This document shows positions 33,601-42,481 of a stretch of 64,000 bases of DNA, one piece after another. Position numbers and translations under genes: made by a program. The stretch is from Asterias rubens (Eukaryota > Echinodermata > Asteroidea > Forcipulatida > Asteriidae): the NCBI RefSeq assembly GCF_902459465.1, contig NC_047080.1, positions 9,398,866-9,462,865 of the forward strand, written 5' to 3'. Positions within the stretch are counted from its first letter, which is position 1; every line of letters begins with the position of its first letter. Below the pieces are notes generated by a model. The model saw only the letters and a program-made list of their open reading frames with translations. It searched no databases and was not told the origin of the DNA.

Positions 33601-34892
33601 AGGGCCAAACAGATTGTACACCTGTAATGAATGCACAGTCAAATACCTACACTAACTAGACTAGGCCTACTGCTACTAGCCCACCTTGTTGAGGTGTCAA
33701 TGGCTCTCTTTTAGATAACATCAGTCTCATCACATAGTCGCCATTACTTACAGCCCACCTTTGATACATGTCCAAAGTGGGAGAAATTTGCAATCAAAGT
33801 ACCACGCACTTTGCAACCTTTGAAAACTTCGCGTTTTAAACATGTATCAAAGGTGGTCCGTTTTATGGCGACTCTGATGTTAAAAGACCAATGTGAAAAG
33901 GGAGCCATTTACAGCTCAACAAGGTACACTACAATGTTGTTATTTCCTTTCTCTCTAGTGTAAGACAAACTTCAAAATGCTCTTTTCAAATACCAAAACC
34001 AAGTACTGTTTTTTCTGCAATGTTCTGTGTTGTGGTCAATATTACCTTTATTAAATCAAGAATAAAGACCGTTCTAAGACTAAGTAAGAGTAAGACTCCT
34101 AGTGTGAGTAGTGGGTTTTTAAGTAAGACTTGAGTAAAAAACTTAGTTGATTCATTCAATTTTTTTTGCATAAATCTTTTTAAATAAACTTCTTTTAGTT
34201 TTGCATTTGAAAAGACCTGATGTAGGGTTCAGGCCAATCAGGGTTCATCGATCATTAACTTTTGTATGCACTTAAATTTAAAATAACAATAAAAATTTAA
34301 ACTGCATTTTTTTTTTTTTACAAATTCAATTCAAGACTCGACGTCCAGACCGTGCCGCGGCATCACCAGTACCAGCAGCCTAGCCCTGGTAGGACGTCAG
34401 TCAGTGCCACCGCAATGACGTTGCCTGCAAAGGAGGAGTCCAACCTGGGCTACCAGCAGCCTAATCAGGGCCCAATTTCATAGAGCTGCTAAGCACGAAA
34501 ATTTGCTTAGCATGAAATTTCTTCCTTGTTAAAAAAAAAGGTTTACCAACCAAATTTCCATTTGTTGCATGTTGCTTGTTACTGGTATTCAGCTGTTGCT
34601 TGCCTTTTTTTAAATTCACATGGAAATTTGGTTGGTAATCCCGTTTTTATCAAGAAAGAAATTTCATGCTAAGCAAATTTTTTGCGCTTAGCAGCTCTAT
34701 GAAATTGGGCCCAGAACTCTTGGTCGTCTGCTAAAAAAGTAAAAGTAATACTAGTAAAAAAATTCTCACTCTTAATAAAAAAGTCTTAGTGTTTGTATTT
34801 CAACTAACCTGTTTACCACGAAATGATGCTACAGCCCCCAATGAGCAACATGGTAAGCGTAGAAATGCTTTCGTTAATCTTGGCAGAGACAT
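27564..34892 (-). CDS. SURF1: SURF1, cytochrome c oxidase assembly factor, 8 exons
   Basis: Inner mitochondrial membrane protein needed for early assembly of cytochrome c oxidase. Exons on the minus strand: 34809-34892, 33169-33455, 31870-32055, 30659-30731, 30317-30364, 30087-30201, 29385-29466, 27564-27648. Phases close and the total is 960 nt, 319 aa (human 300). The N-terminus [20 protein letters not shown] is basic and lacks acidic residues, as a mitochondrial presequence should. The first membrane segment [20 protein letters not shown] carries the family GTWQ motif. Then come [41 protein letters not shown] and [20 protein letters not shown], the family's most conserved block, and a second membrane segment [20 protein letters not shown]. 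The last intron is filled by an 11-bp minisatellite, and the C-terminal tail lies in a dispersed repeat. It is divergent from FAM221A, 280 bp between start codons. Confidence 0.96.
27990..29300. repeat. 11-bp minisatellite with 149-bp higher-order repeat (SURF1 intron 7)
   Basis: Basic unit GAGCCAGCTAA or GGGCCAGCTAA repeated with drift. From about 28310 to 29050 a higher-order unit recurs: the landmark GCCACCTGAG (GATACCTGAG in some units) is at 28314, 28463, 28612, 28750, 28899 and, degraded, 29048. The spacing is 149, 149, 138, 149 and 149; the short unit lacks one 11-bp monomer. Every higher-order unit carries AAAGGTAAGC, a plus-strand splice-donor-like site antisense to SURF1. Confidence 0.92.
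30425..30580 (+). repeat. SINE S1 tail (SURF1 intron 4)
   Basis: Contains CCCTGGAATAACTCTCTTG and the S1 tail phrases GAGCTCCCACATCTAAAACT and GAGAGTCCTTGGCTTCACAA, ending in AAATAAAT repeats. No tRNA head is present. Confidence 0.55.
30764..31110. mobile_element. Repeat family F, copy (SURF1 intron 3)
   Basis: Starts TTAAAGACAGTGGACACTAT and ends AGTGTCCACTGTCTTTAA, with the inverted termini of family F. It is immediately followed by a second copy. Confidence 0.7.
31105..31491. mobile_element. Repeat family F, tandem second copy (SURF1 intron 3)
   Basis: Starts at the shared TTTAAAGGCAGTGGACAC and ends CAATAGTGTCCACTGCCTG. The two copies are head to tail and share their junction bases. Confidence 0.7.
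31660..31860 (-). repeat. Two antisense tRNA-like SINE heads, family S6
   Basis: The phrase CACAACCTTGTGATTGCAAG followed by TCCAGCAGTCTAACCACTGG occurs twice, at about 31669 and 31809. It is the antisense of the S6 head at 39598-39725. Confidence 0.6.
32131..32260. repeat. Interspersed repeat R, second copy (SURF1 intron 2)
   Basis: Shares long near-identical stretches with 27454-27600, where the other copy overlaps the SURF1 stop codon. Contains internal inverted pieces of CTACAGA and TCTGTAG type. Confidence 0.75.
32358..32690. repeat. 23/24-bp tandem repeat (SURF1 intron 2)
   Basis: About 14 copies of GATCTTCCAAACAAGGGAAC+CAT, alternating with a 24-bp variant that has TCTAAAACAAGG. There are no spacers between copies, so this is a minisatellite. 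On the minus strand it gives open frames with a periodic MVPLFGRSW; these are artefacts. Confidence 0.92.
32730..32943. mobile_element. Inverted-repeat MITE, family E, copy 1 (SURF1 intron 2)
   Basis: Starts GGGGCCAATTTCATAGTGCT and ends ATGAAATTGGGCCC. The inner arms carry GGAATGCCAACCAAATTTCC and its near inverse, making a ~214-bp foldback. Confidence 0.7.
34468..34712. mobile_element. Inverted-repeat MITE, family E, copy 2 (SURF1 intron 1)
   Basis: Termini GGGCCCAATTTCATAGAGCT and AGCTCTATGAAATTGGGCCC are exact inverses; inner arms CCAACCAAATTTCC and GGAAATTTGGTTGG. Length 245 bp. Related fragments occur near 18709, 56458 and 63034. Confidence 0.78.
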
Positions 34893-35172
34893 TGTCACTG
34901 TCAATATTAATCAAAAGAATAAAGGAAAGGAAGTGTCAGCAAGATTTCGTCAATCAAAATACTGGTTATGCAAGATGAGTACAGCGCCCTCTCGAGTTAA
35001 AAAGGAAATAGTAAACACTGGACGAATTCTCACCACTTGGTGGCGCTATAACTATAACAACGGAGACGCTGGTTTCGCACTGGATGTCCCGAATGGTTTT
35101 ACTTTACAGATTAGTGTTTTTTCCTTCATGTTTCTCCCATAGTTTGGTTTTCATTGGTTTCAGACAATTGAG
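34893..35172. promoter_or_regulatory. Probable SURF1/FAM221A bidirectional promoter
   Basis: Only 280 bp separate the two opposed start codons. An inverted CCAAT box (ATTGG) is at about 35153-35157. CCACTTGGTGGCGC at 35033-35046 and CAGCGCCCTCT at 34982-34992 resemble CTCF cores in opposite orientation. No TATA box is evident. The bidirectional role follows from geometry; the factor sites are guesses. Confidence 0.6.
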
Positions 35173-35387
35173 ATGGCTAGTCCCAGTTACCATCTCAAGT
35201 TTGGCAAAGGTGCTGCGGAGTCAGTAGATCAATATTTGGAATATAGACGGTAAGGATGGAGTTGTTTACATTTGTAGGATTTGAAACTTTGCATGGTGGA
35301 AATACGATATAGAAAGGTTTGTGGTAACACCATGTAATGACTATCTCTAATGGGAAAAATTTTACGTCGTCGCCACCAACTTCCGGC

Positions 35388-35418
<31 letters not shown>

Positions 35419-35481
35419 GTGCACCTGAGGAGGTTTTCAATCGATTGGGCTAGGATGAAAAAGTGGTTTTTATAGGGGATC

Positions 35482-35527
<46 letters not shown>

Positions 35528-38500
35528 CTATAAAATTTATGTAAAAAAACACCCCGTGAATTGTCTACAGGTCCCGTTTCTCCCTTCTCTCCTCGATCCT
35601 GCCTTCTCTCTCATCCAGTCTCCATGTATCTCTATCTGGTGTCTATGCTGGAAGAAATGGATAGTTAGTAATCATTGAAATAATGTAATGCAGTACCGGG
35701 AGTCGAACCTGTAAAGCAGAGTTAACAAGTTACTATACATTCAATAGTCCATAGCCTAACCCACCGGGCTACGAGGCGTTGATACCAAATTTAGTTGTCT
35801 GTCCTAGATGTGTTTGCCATTACCTGGGTCAATAAAGGTCATAATGAATATGTAATTTAAATGAATATTAAAATAAGCTGTGATTGTCCAGTGCTTTGCA
35901 TAAGTTGAATATTCATACCGTCCTGAATGACGAACTCCTTCACGCATCAGTCACGTGAAAGGTTATTTGGATTGTTCCACTAGTATGAGTCCCGAGGGGA
36001 GTTCCACCGAGGACGCACGTAATCACCAAGAGTAATTATTTAGAAAGTCTCCCAATTGTTCTGTTGGGCTATATAAGGAAGCTCTTGAAGTCTTGAAGTC
36101 ATGTTGTCATGCTTTCTAAGTTGAAACATGAATACCTTTTGGAATGCTGAGAGATTGTTTGAGACTGTTGCCACGCCGGATGCTGCAATTGCGTTCTGCA
36201 AAGAACGTGGACTAATTGCCGACGCCCCCGATTGCCGGTACTGCCGCCACCCGTTGACATGGTCCGTGAAGACGGACCATGCCGACGGGTTCTCGTGGCG
36301 GTGCACACATCGGGGGTGCCGGAAGCGGTCTCGCAATTGCAGCATCCGTCATGGCAGCTGGTTTAGCGACAGCAAGATGTCACTGAAAAAAATCCTCAAG
36401 CTCACCTACTACTGGGCGGCACGAGCGACAACCTCTGCGGCAATTAGAGAAACATCAGTCCACGAAGGTGAACAAACCAGTAGTAAAACTGTCGTGGACT
36501 GGTTCACTTTTTGCCGCGAGGTTTGTCTTCGTGCCGTCGAGGAACGGTGCAGCAAGGGGATTGGTGGGCCGGGCATGACGGTCGAAATCGACGAGTCAAA
36601 ATTCGGTCGCCGGAAATACAACCGAGGTCGTTTGGTTGAGGGTAAGTGGGTGTTAGGCGGCATTTGCCGTGAGACAAAGGAAATTTTCCTGATTGAGGTG
36701 CCAAAGCGGGATTCAGCGACCCTTATTCCTTTAATTAAGGAATATGTGGCCGCTGGATCCACAATCATATCGGACTGTTGGAAAGCATATGATTGCCTCA
36801 GTCAGGAAAATTTTACTCATCTCACGGTAAATCACTCCTTAAATTTCGTTGATCCTACCACTGGCGCTCATACTCAAAATATTGAGTGCCAGTGGTGGCA
36901 GATCAAGAGGAGTCTGCCGAGCACCCACGCTACCAGCTCTACCGACGGCTTCGGTTTCCGGTTGGCCGAATACATGTGGCGCCGTCAGAATGCCCTGGTC
37001 GACCACTTCGACCAAATCCTCAGTGACATCTTGCTGTTGTATAAACCACCGAAACGTTTTTGAATTGGCCCGTCCCCGACAACTCTCACGACTACCCTAC
37101 TTTAAGGCACTGCTCCGCAGAAACGCCAGACAAATAAATCCAAAGATAGAATCATAGTTAACCAACCAACACATTACCGTTTATTAATTTAAATAACTTC
37201 CAAGAAAATTGTCCCTTACAAATATTCGATTAATAATGCAACATGATCCCTTACCTAAAACATACTCAAAAGCAACTGGTGACCCCAAGTTCAAATAAGG
37301 CAAAATGTCCATATCATCCAACTGCAATTTAAAGGGATTATTATACATTACATGGATGTTGGACTTCATTTCCCCTTATTTTTGCTGGGTGGCTAAAATA
37401 AGATATACCCCCGCCGTACAGGCCCGTAGACTAGGTCAACCTGCTTATTATGCAATGACGGTCATTGTATTGAAACCATAACAGCCTATTCTTATAACAT
37501 AACATTACCTTCATAAACGCACGTGGTTATTTTGTGGTTTGTTCGAATTTCCCTCCGTCCTCCCTCCCTCCCCTCCTCCCTTCCCAAAATAATTTCAGTG
37601 TACCCATTTCGGAAATGAATCAGTCCTAGCGATTTTTTCCATTGCGCATGGACGCTGACCGACTGATTGGAGTGTTGAACAACAACACTCACACACACAA
37701 ACAACATAAACATGGCGGAGTTCGATGTCACTGGGAGTCGAAAACGGCCCAATTTTGACCTTTGTTTACAAACTGTTACGTTTTTTTTCTCTCTTTTTTT
37801 TCTGGATGTATATATGCGTTAACCCTTCTTCTCAGGTAAGAAAAAAATTCAGTGGTTTTGGAGTTAATTAACGGCGGATAAATTGGTGGCGACGACCGGA
37901 AGATTACCCCTCTAATGAGTTGGGGTGGTACTTAAGCAGCCTGCAGAGTCCAGCTTTCTCCAGAAGCGATCAGAGCGTACTGATCAAAACGTCGAGTTGA
38001 AACCAACGGTTCTTTTCAGAACCACCCCAACTCATTAGAGATAGTCATTACAATTAGTTACTACTTACATGGTGTTTTACCGCAAACCTTTCTATTTATT
38101 ATGTTATGGTTTACATTTCTCAAGTATTTTTTTTTTTTAATAATTAAAGATATCATACTATCACTATCAATATCAGAATCTTGATTTGCAACCACAAGGT
38201 TGTGTGTAACAACCCCACCTGTGACCTAACCGCTTATTTCACAATGACTAGAGTCCGGTCCTACTACTTGCCGTCAACTCACCGACTTGCCGTCAACTCG
38301 CCGTCAACTCATTTTCGTGCCGTCAACTCATTAAATTTACATGAAAAATTTATAAATGGGACACGGAAGTGTTAAGTCTGGGCTAAACTACATATTTCTC
38401 ATGGTTTTCGGTAAAAATTCATTCACAAAATCGACTTTGTGTTGATAAAAAAAAGTACCAATCATTGACATCTTGGGCCAAGACTGTGAAAAAGCAAGAT

Positions 38501-41500
38501 GGCAGCCGACGGTTTTGCTGTTTCGAGATAATTTTTTCACGAGAAAAAAACTCAATTTTTATTCCGAAATATGACCTAAAACTTTCGCGAATTCTCTTTG
38601 AGCTGATACTTTACAGTTCTATGTTTCTTTTGTGGATTTTAAATGTATAATGGAGGAGTTGACGGCGAGTTGACGGCGCAAGTGAGTTGACAGCGAGTTG
38701 ACGGCAAGTAGTAGGACCCCTAGAGTCAGTCTAGCCCCACTTTAGCCCCACTTGCTTGGCTACACAAGTGGGGCTAGAGTCAGCCGATCATTATTATTGT
38801 TTGGAATATAGATGGTAAGAATGGGGTTGCTTACCTTTTGTGCGAGTCAAATGATTTTGAAGAAAACAATGCACCGTGGTCAAACTGCAATTCAAAGGCA
38901 GGGCTTGTGTTCGCGCACAAAGTTCGGTTATGGGTTTGAATCCAACCAAGCTAACCCGCTGATTTCAGAATGACTGACTAGAATAATTATTGTTGTCTAG
39001 TTACTGAATCACAATCTTTTTGATTCGTGCAATTCATAATGATAGACTCTATCTAAAGTTAACAAATGTTTGTATTTGTTTTTTGTTATTGAGGTTGAGA
39101 GAGGGTTTGTTAATGGCGTTATACGGTTTGTAATATATCCCCATGTGTGGTAGTGTAAGTTTGTCAAGTCCCAATCCTGACAAGAAGATTGTCTAATTTC
39201 TAAACAAACAAATAACAAACTGCTTTTTATTTTCAGTTCCCATACCGCCACAAATAAACCCTGCAACACATCCAAACTACATTTATGTCTAAATGTATTT
39301 TTTAATTTGGTGAATGATGTAAACATAAAATAAAATAGATTTATACTTTAGATGGTTTTAACATAATATTATTTTTGAGAAACATTTTATTACAGAATTG
39401 TTGGTGAGGACGATGGCGGTCATAGTGGTGAGTTATTATCACCAGAGCAGTATGAAGCCTACAAGAAAGAGGTCATTCCAGCCAGAATGAAGAATCGACT
39501 ATTTGTGAGTTGGACCTCTCCTAGAGGCTGGGACTGCAAGCTTGTTGGACCAGAAACTCCATGCTTTTGTCAACATAGGTAGGTAATACAGGTACACAGG
39601 TCACTGTGGTCCAGTGGTTAGACTGCAGGACTTGCAATCAAAAGGTTGTGGGTTCAAATTTTCTCAAGCTAACTGCTGATTTCACAATGACTAGAATAAG
39701 TATTGTTGTCTAGTTACTGAATCGTAACCATAGACGTTAAACCAATATATTTATGTGAGAGATTGATGGCTGTTGCCAGTTTGGTGTTTATATCCCCTTG
39801 TGGCATAGAGGATGCCAAGTTCCCTTAAAAATTATCTACTTTTTAGATTGATAGTATGAACTTCAAAGTATAATGTGGTTTGGATAACTTTTTCCAAAAC
39901 AAATTTGATCTGAGAAATTATTATTGGTGTCTGTCCTCAAATGCTGTGATCTGAGATGCAGTTTGTACCCGCTGTCACCTCGCTGAATGAAAATGAATTC
40001 AAAGTTCATGGGAAAATACAGTGACAAGTTTTTAGCTATTTTCTCAGCAAGTATTAAGGCCGAGTCACACTGCAGCGATAACGATAACGATCACGACGCA
40101 AAGAGAACGCATTCTATTGGTTGAATTGCTCCACGCAGCATATGCACACGCTCATTCAACCAATGGAATGCGTTCTCTTTGCGTCGTTATCGTTCTCGTT
40201 ATCGCTGCAGTGGGACCGAGCCTTTACACTGTATACAGCTGAAACTTTGTATCTTTCTTTAAAACTGTGTCTATAAATCAGCATTACGATGGCAATCATT
40301 AAAACAATCTATAACACTGTTTTTCAAGGTACAAGCAGCACAAAACAGACTTCAAGGAGCTACCTACAGAGCGGCCGATCCTACTACCATGTCGGGTCAA
40401 AGGTTGCAAATGTAGATCCTACAATTACGTCCCCCTGAATGGAAGTCGTCCACTTCGCTGCCGTTGTAAACACTTCACTGATGAACACTCCGAAGACCCA
40501 AGTCATGCCTGTATGAAATGTGAGTATACCGTTTGATGCATTTAAAACAAAAAAATCCCTCTTTATTTGTGGCCTCAAAAATAACAATAGTGACTCTTAC
40601 ATAGCGCACTTCCAAAGAATAATCAATGAGCTTCAAACATAATTACCCCTGGTCACTGAGCCATTTAAATGTTTTCATTCCTTTAACAATCTCAGCTCCC
40701 TCGGGAGTATCCTACAGCCTGTGCTGCCAAGTTTTAAAAGTTTCAATCAATCACAAGAACTATCTCTGCCCTCACAAGTATCCATTTACCACTGGGCGAT
40801 GAGAAGTAATTATTAGAGTCAAATGTCTTGTCCAAGGACAAAAGTATCATGACCGGAAAAGAAAGTCCTTTTTATGTTTAATATATTAGTAAATACTCAC
40901 AAGAGTATCACTAATCCTTTTTTGTTCACCATCTAGCCAGCTGCAACTGCGTCTCTTTCAAGAGTTCCTTCACTTGTTCCTGTGAGCAGCCGACGTACCT
41001 CCATGAGATGATAATTGAGACCAAGGAAGAGAGACTGGCCAGGGGTCATCCTGTGGGCCACGACACACCGTACGCAGCTATGGGCGGCCTGACGGGGTTC
41101 AGCTCGCTCGCTGAGGCATACATGAGGCTAGATGACAGCGGAATAGGTAAGAAGGACCTCAAAAGGTTACTTGTGAAGTTAGAGGGATGAATAGAAAAAT
41201 AGAGACAGCAAATTCCAACCAAAGATCTAATTTTAAAGTCTAATAAACCTTAGCTTCCATGCACTCTCACCCAAAAAAAATAGCAATCTTTATATAAAAA
41301 AAACTCCAGCCTAATCCTATCCCAAAACTTGAGTTGTCTGTACCTTAATCCTAACTCTAATCCTTGAACAAAAAAAGAACATTTTAAGAAAGTTTTTGAA
41401 AAACCCTAAACTTAATAAATACAGTTCAAAAGAGAAATATCTATTAATTCATTGCGGTACCCCTTGCAAACACATAAGATTGGAATTGCCTCTAGCCAAT

Positions 41501-42481
41501 GGACTAGCTGGTTGGTAAGACATCTGCTCTAGCAATGGAAAGGCCATTGGTTTTAAATCCCATGTGAGTGATTTGCCTTTAGATTTTTTCACAGATATGT
41601 GGAAAGTACTGAGTATATACATGTAGTGCTAAATACACATCGGTGTAAGATCCCCGATGCAAAACTATCATCTAATAAAAAGTGAAACTCATGAGTGAGT
41701 TGTTTTAGTCTGCATAATGTCTAACTGTTTTGGTTCGGCTCACCTGATAGGTCCAGCCAGTGAGGAGTTCCTTAACCAGCCAATCACCTCATCCGATAAT
41801 CCTTTCCTTCGGATGCATGCAAACACCTTCAAGGAGCTTGAGGGCCCTGATAAGAAAGTAGACGCTCTGACCGAGAAGATGGCAAACTTTAAGATGACCG
41901 GAACCGATGCAGATATGGACTATTATGAGATGAGGTACCAACAGAGGGTAAGAAAAATATCTCAAATTTTAATGATAGAAGGAAGGCAAATCAAGCTCAA
42001 TAAACTGTTCAACTTTAAACCCCTTTTCCTCAGTTTTATTCTCTTGTATTTCTTGTTGTTCCTACTTTCACAACATTTGAACCAAATGTGGTATCAAAAT
42101 TGAACAGATTATAGATTTTGCTTTTTCAAATTACCTGGGTCGACAACCAACTCATTTTGATTGACCCCATCACATATGCTGAAAAGAAAGCTAAAAACAT
42201 TAATATATCACATTGTGTTTTTTTGGACGATTGTTTTGTCTCTTTCATTTCAACAAACTATAACCTAAATCGTATTCCATGAACCTATCAGCAAATGAGA
42301 TGTCTGTTTAATGCATTTTATTATTTGACAGCTAAAAGAAGACAGAATGAAGAAAAGAAGTGTGCAGCCTAGACCTGTCTCAAAACCAGCACAAGGGGGC
42401 GCTGTTTCAGGCAGTGCAAAAGCTAAGCCTGTTAGCGCAAAGACCAGTAGAGGACCAACAAGAAGTGCTGTCAAGAAATAA
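35173..42481 (+). CDS. FAM221A: FAM221A family protein, 6 exons
   Basis: Conserved animal protein of unknown biochemical role. Exons: 35173-35249, 39396-39578, 40329-40519, 40937-41146, 41751-41947, 42332-42481; GT/AG introns, total 1008 nt, 335 aa (human 298). Diagnostic stretches: VDQYLEYRRIVGEDDGG across the exon 1/2 junction, NRLFVSWTSPRGWDCKLVGP, CFCQHRYKQHKTDF, a Cys/His-rich core (LPCRVKGCKCRSYNYVPLNG, LRCRCKHFTDEHS, SSCNCVSFKSSFTCSC) that may bind metal, and PYAAMGGLTGFSSLAEAYMR just after it. The C-terminus is basic and of low complexity. The start has G at -3 and +4. Intron 1 (4.1 kb) contains a Merlin-type transposase gene and several foldback elements. AATAAA near 43301 is a plausible polyadenylation signal. 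Confidence 0.95.
35270..35360. repeat. Repeat family D fragment (FAM221A intron 1)
   Basis: Contains GATTTGAAACTTTGCATGGT and ATATAGAAAGGTTTGTGGTA, matching (inverted) the flank and end of the copy at 4086-4265. It is followed by T-rich (about 35392-35418) and A-rich (35487-35519) homopolymers. Confidence 0.55.
35693..35780 (-). repeat. Antisense tRNA-like SINE head (FAM221A intron 1)
   Basis: On the minus strand the sequence reads GTAGCCCGGTGGGTTAGGCT, then an AGGTTCGACTCCCGG B box near the other end. The arms do not make a clean tRNA. Confidence 0.45.
36070..36078 (+). promoter_or_regulatory. TATA box of the transposase gene
   Basis: TATATAAGG lies 50 bp upstream of the transposase start codon at 36128, within a plausible distance for a short 5' UTR. 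Confidence 0.5.
36128..37063 (+). CDS. Merlin/IS1595-type DDE transposase, intact ORF
   Basis: 311 aa, uninterrupted, nested in FAM221A intron 1. An N-terminal zinc-ribbon-like part has Cys36, Cys39, Cys59 and Cys64. The catalytic core has TVEIDESKFGRRKYNRG (first Asp about residue 155), STIISDCWKAY (second Asp about 216) and GAHTQNIECQWWQIKR (Asn251/Glu253, Lys260). This is the ISXO2-like layout of bacterial IS1595 and eukaryotic Merlin transposons, which cut and paste with 8-9-bp target duplications. Codon use is more GC-rich than the surrounding intron. Terminal inverted repeats could not be located by eye, so the element's limits are unknown. The intact frame suggests a young insertion. 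A domesticated host gene cannot be excluded, but a single ORF with its own TATA box inside an intron fits a transposon better. Confidence 0.88.
   Translation: MNTFWNAERLFETVATPDAAIAFCKERGLIADAPDCRYCRHPLTWSVKTDHADGFSWRCTHRGCRKRSRNCSIRHGSWFSDSKMSLKKILKLTYYWAARATTSAAIRETSVHEGEQTSSKTVVDWFTFCREVCLRAVEERCSKGIGGPGMTVEIDESKFGRRKYNRGRLVEGKWVLGGICRETKEIFLIEVPKRDSATLIPLIKEYVAAGSTIISDCWKAYDCLSQENFTHLTVNHSLNFVDPTTGAHTQNIECQWWQIKRSLPSTHATSSTDGFGFRLAEYMWRRQNALVDHFDQILSDILLLYKPPKRF
37911..38094. mobile_element. Repeat family D, copy 3 (FAM221A intron 1)
   Basis: TCTAATGAGTTGGGGTGGTA at the left is inverted as AACCACCCCAACTCATTAGA at about 38018-38038. The right part runs to CATGGTGTTTTACCGCAAAC and CTTTCTAT. 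It is the longer form of the copy at 4086-4225. Confidence 0.6.
38256..38719. mobile_element. 464-bp inverted-repeat transposon with 8-bp target duplication
   Basis: Arms begin GGTCCTACTACTTGCCGTCA and are perfect inverses over 24 bases (38257-38280 and 38695-38718). CTAGAGTC occurs directly before (38248-38255) and directly after (38720-38727) the element. Subterminal copies of GCCGTCAACTC repeat four times at the left end, and inverted (GAGTTGACGGC, GAGTTGACAGC) at the right. No ORF. An 8-bp duplication fits hAT, P or Merlin superfamilies. Confidence 0.82.
38743..38775. repeat. Short perfect hairpin
   Basis: TAGCCCCACTTG and CAAGTGGGGCTA are exact inverses separated by 9 bases. A further copy of TAGCCCCAC lies just upstream at 38732. 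Confidence 0.6.
39598..39725 (+). repeat. tRNA-like SINE, family S6 (FAM221A intron 2)
   Basis: GTGGTCCAGTGGTTAGACTG is an A-box-like head and GGTTGTGGGTTCAAATT a B-box-like core. The tail GCTGATTTCACAATGACTAG also occurs near 38215-38250 and 38950-39010. Confidence 0.6.
40056..40224. mobile_element. 169-bp foldback element (FAM221A intron 2)
   Basis: Nearly the whole element is one hairpin. The left arm starts AAGGCCGAGTCACACTGCAG and the right arm read inversely starts AAGGCTCGGTCCCACTGCAG. The inner arms share GACGCAAAGAGAACGCATTC. Arms are about 71 nt, with a loop of about 27 nt. Confidence 0.8.
40620..40880 (-). repeat. Antisense SINE S3 tail (FAM221A intron 3)
   Basis: Contains AATTACCCCTGGTCACTGAG, CAATCTCAGCTCCCTCGGGA and CAGCCTGTGCTGCC, antisense to the tail at 12165-12260. 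Confidence 0.6.
41490..41690 (+). mobile_element. tRNA-derived SINE, family S5 (FAM221A intron 4)
   Basis: Head GACTAGCTGGTTGGTAAGAC with degraded B box, tail AAAGTACTGAGTATA...CACATCGGTGTAAG. The same family is at 51240-51440 and 55500-55740. Confidence 0.6.

Noticed and set aside
34789-35142. Plus-strand 117-aa open frame
   Set aside because: It is antisense to SURF1 exon 1 and spans the shared promoter. The minus-strand presequence exon explains the region better.
35392-35519. Poly(A) tail of a retrogene
   Set aside because: T and A homopolymers flank each other without an upstream processed coding sequence, so they are more likely repeat tails.
36409-36768. Minus-strand frames opposite the transposase
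   Set aside because: Shadows of the GC-rich transposase coding sequence.
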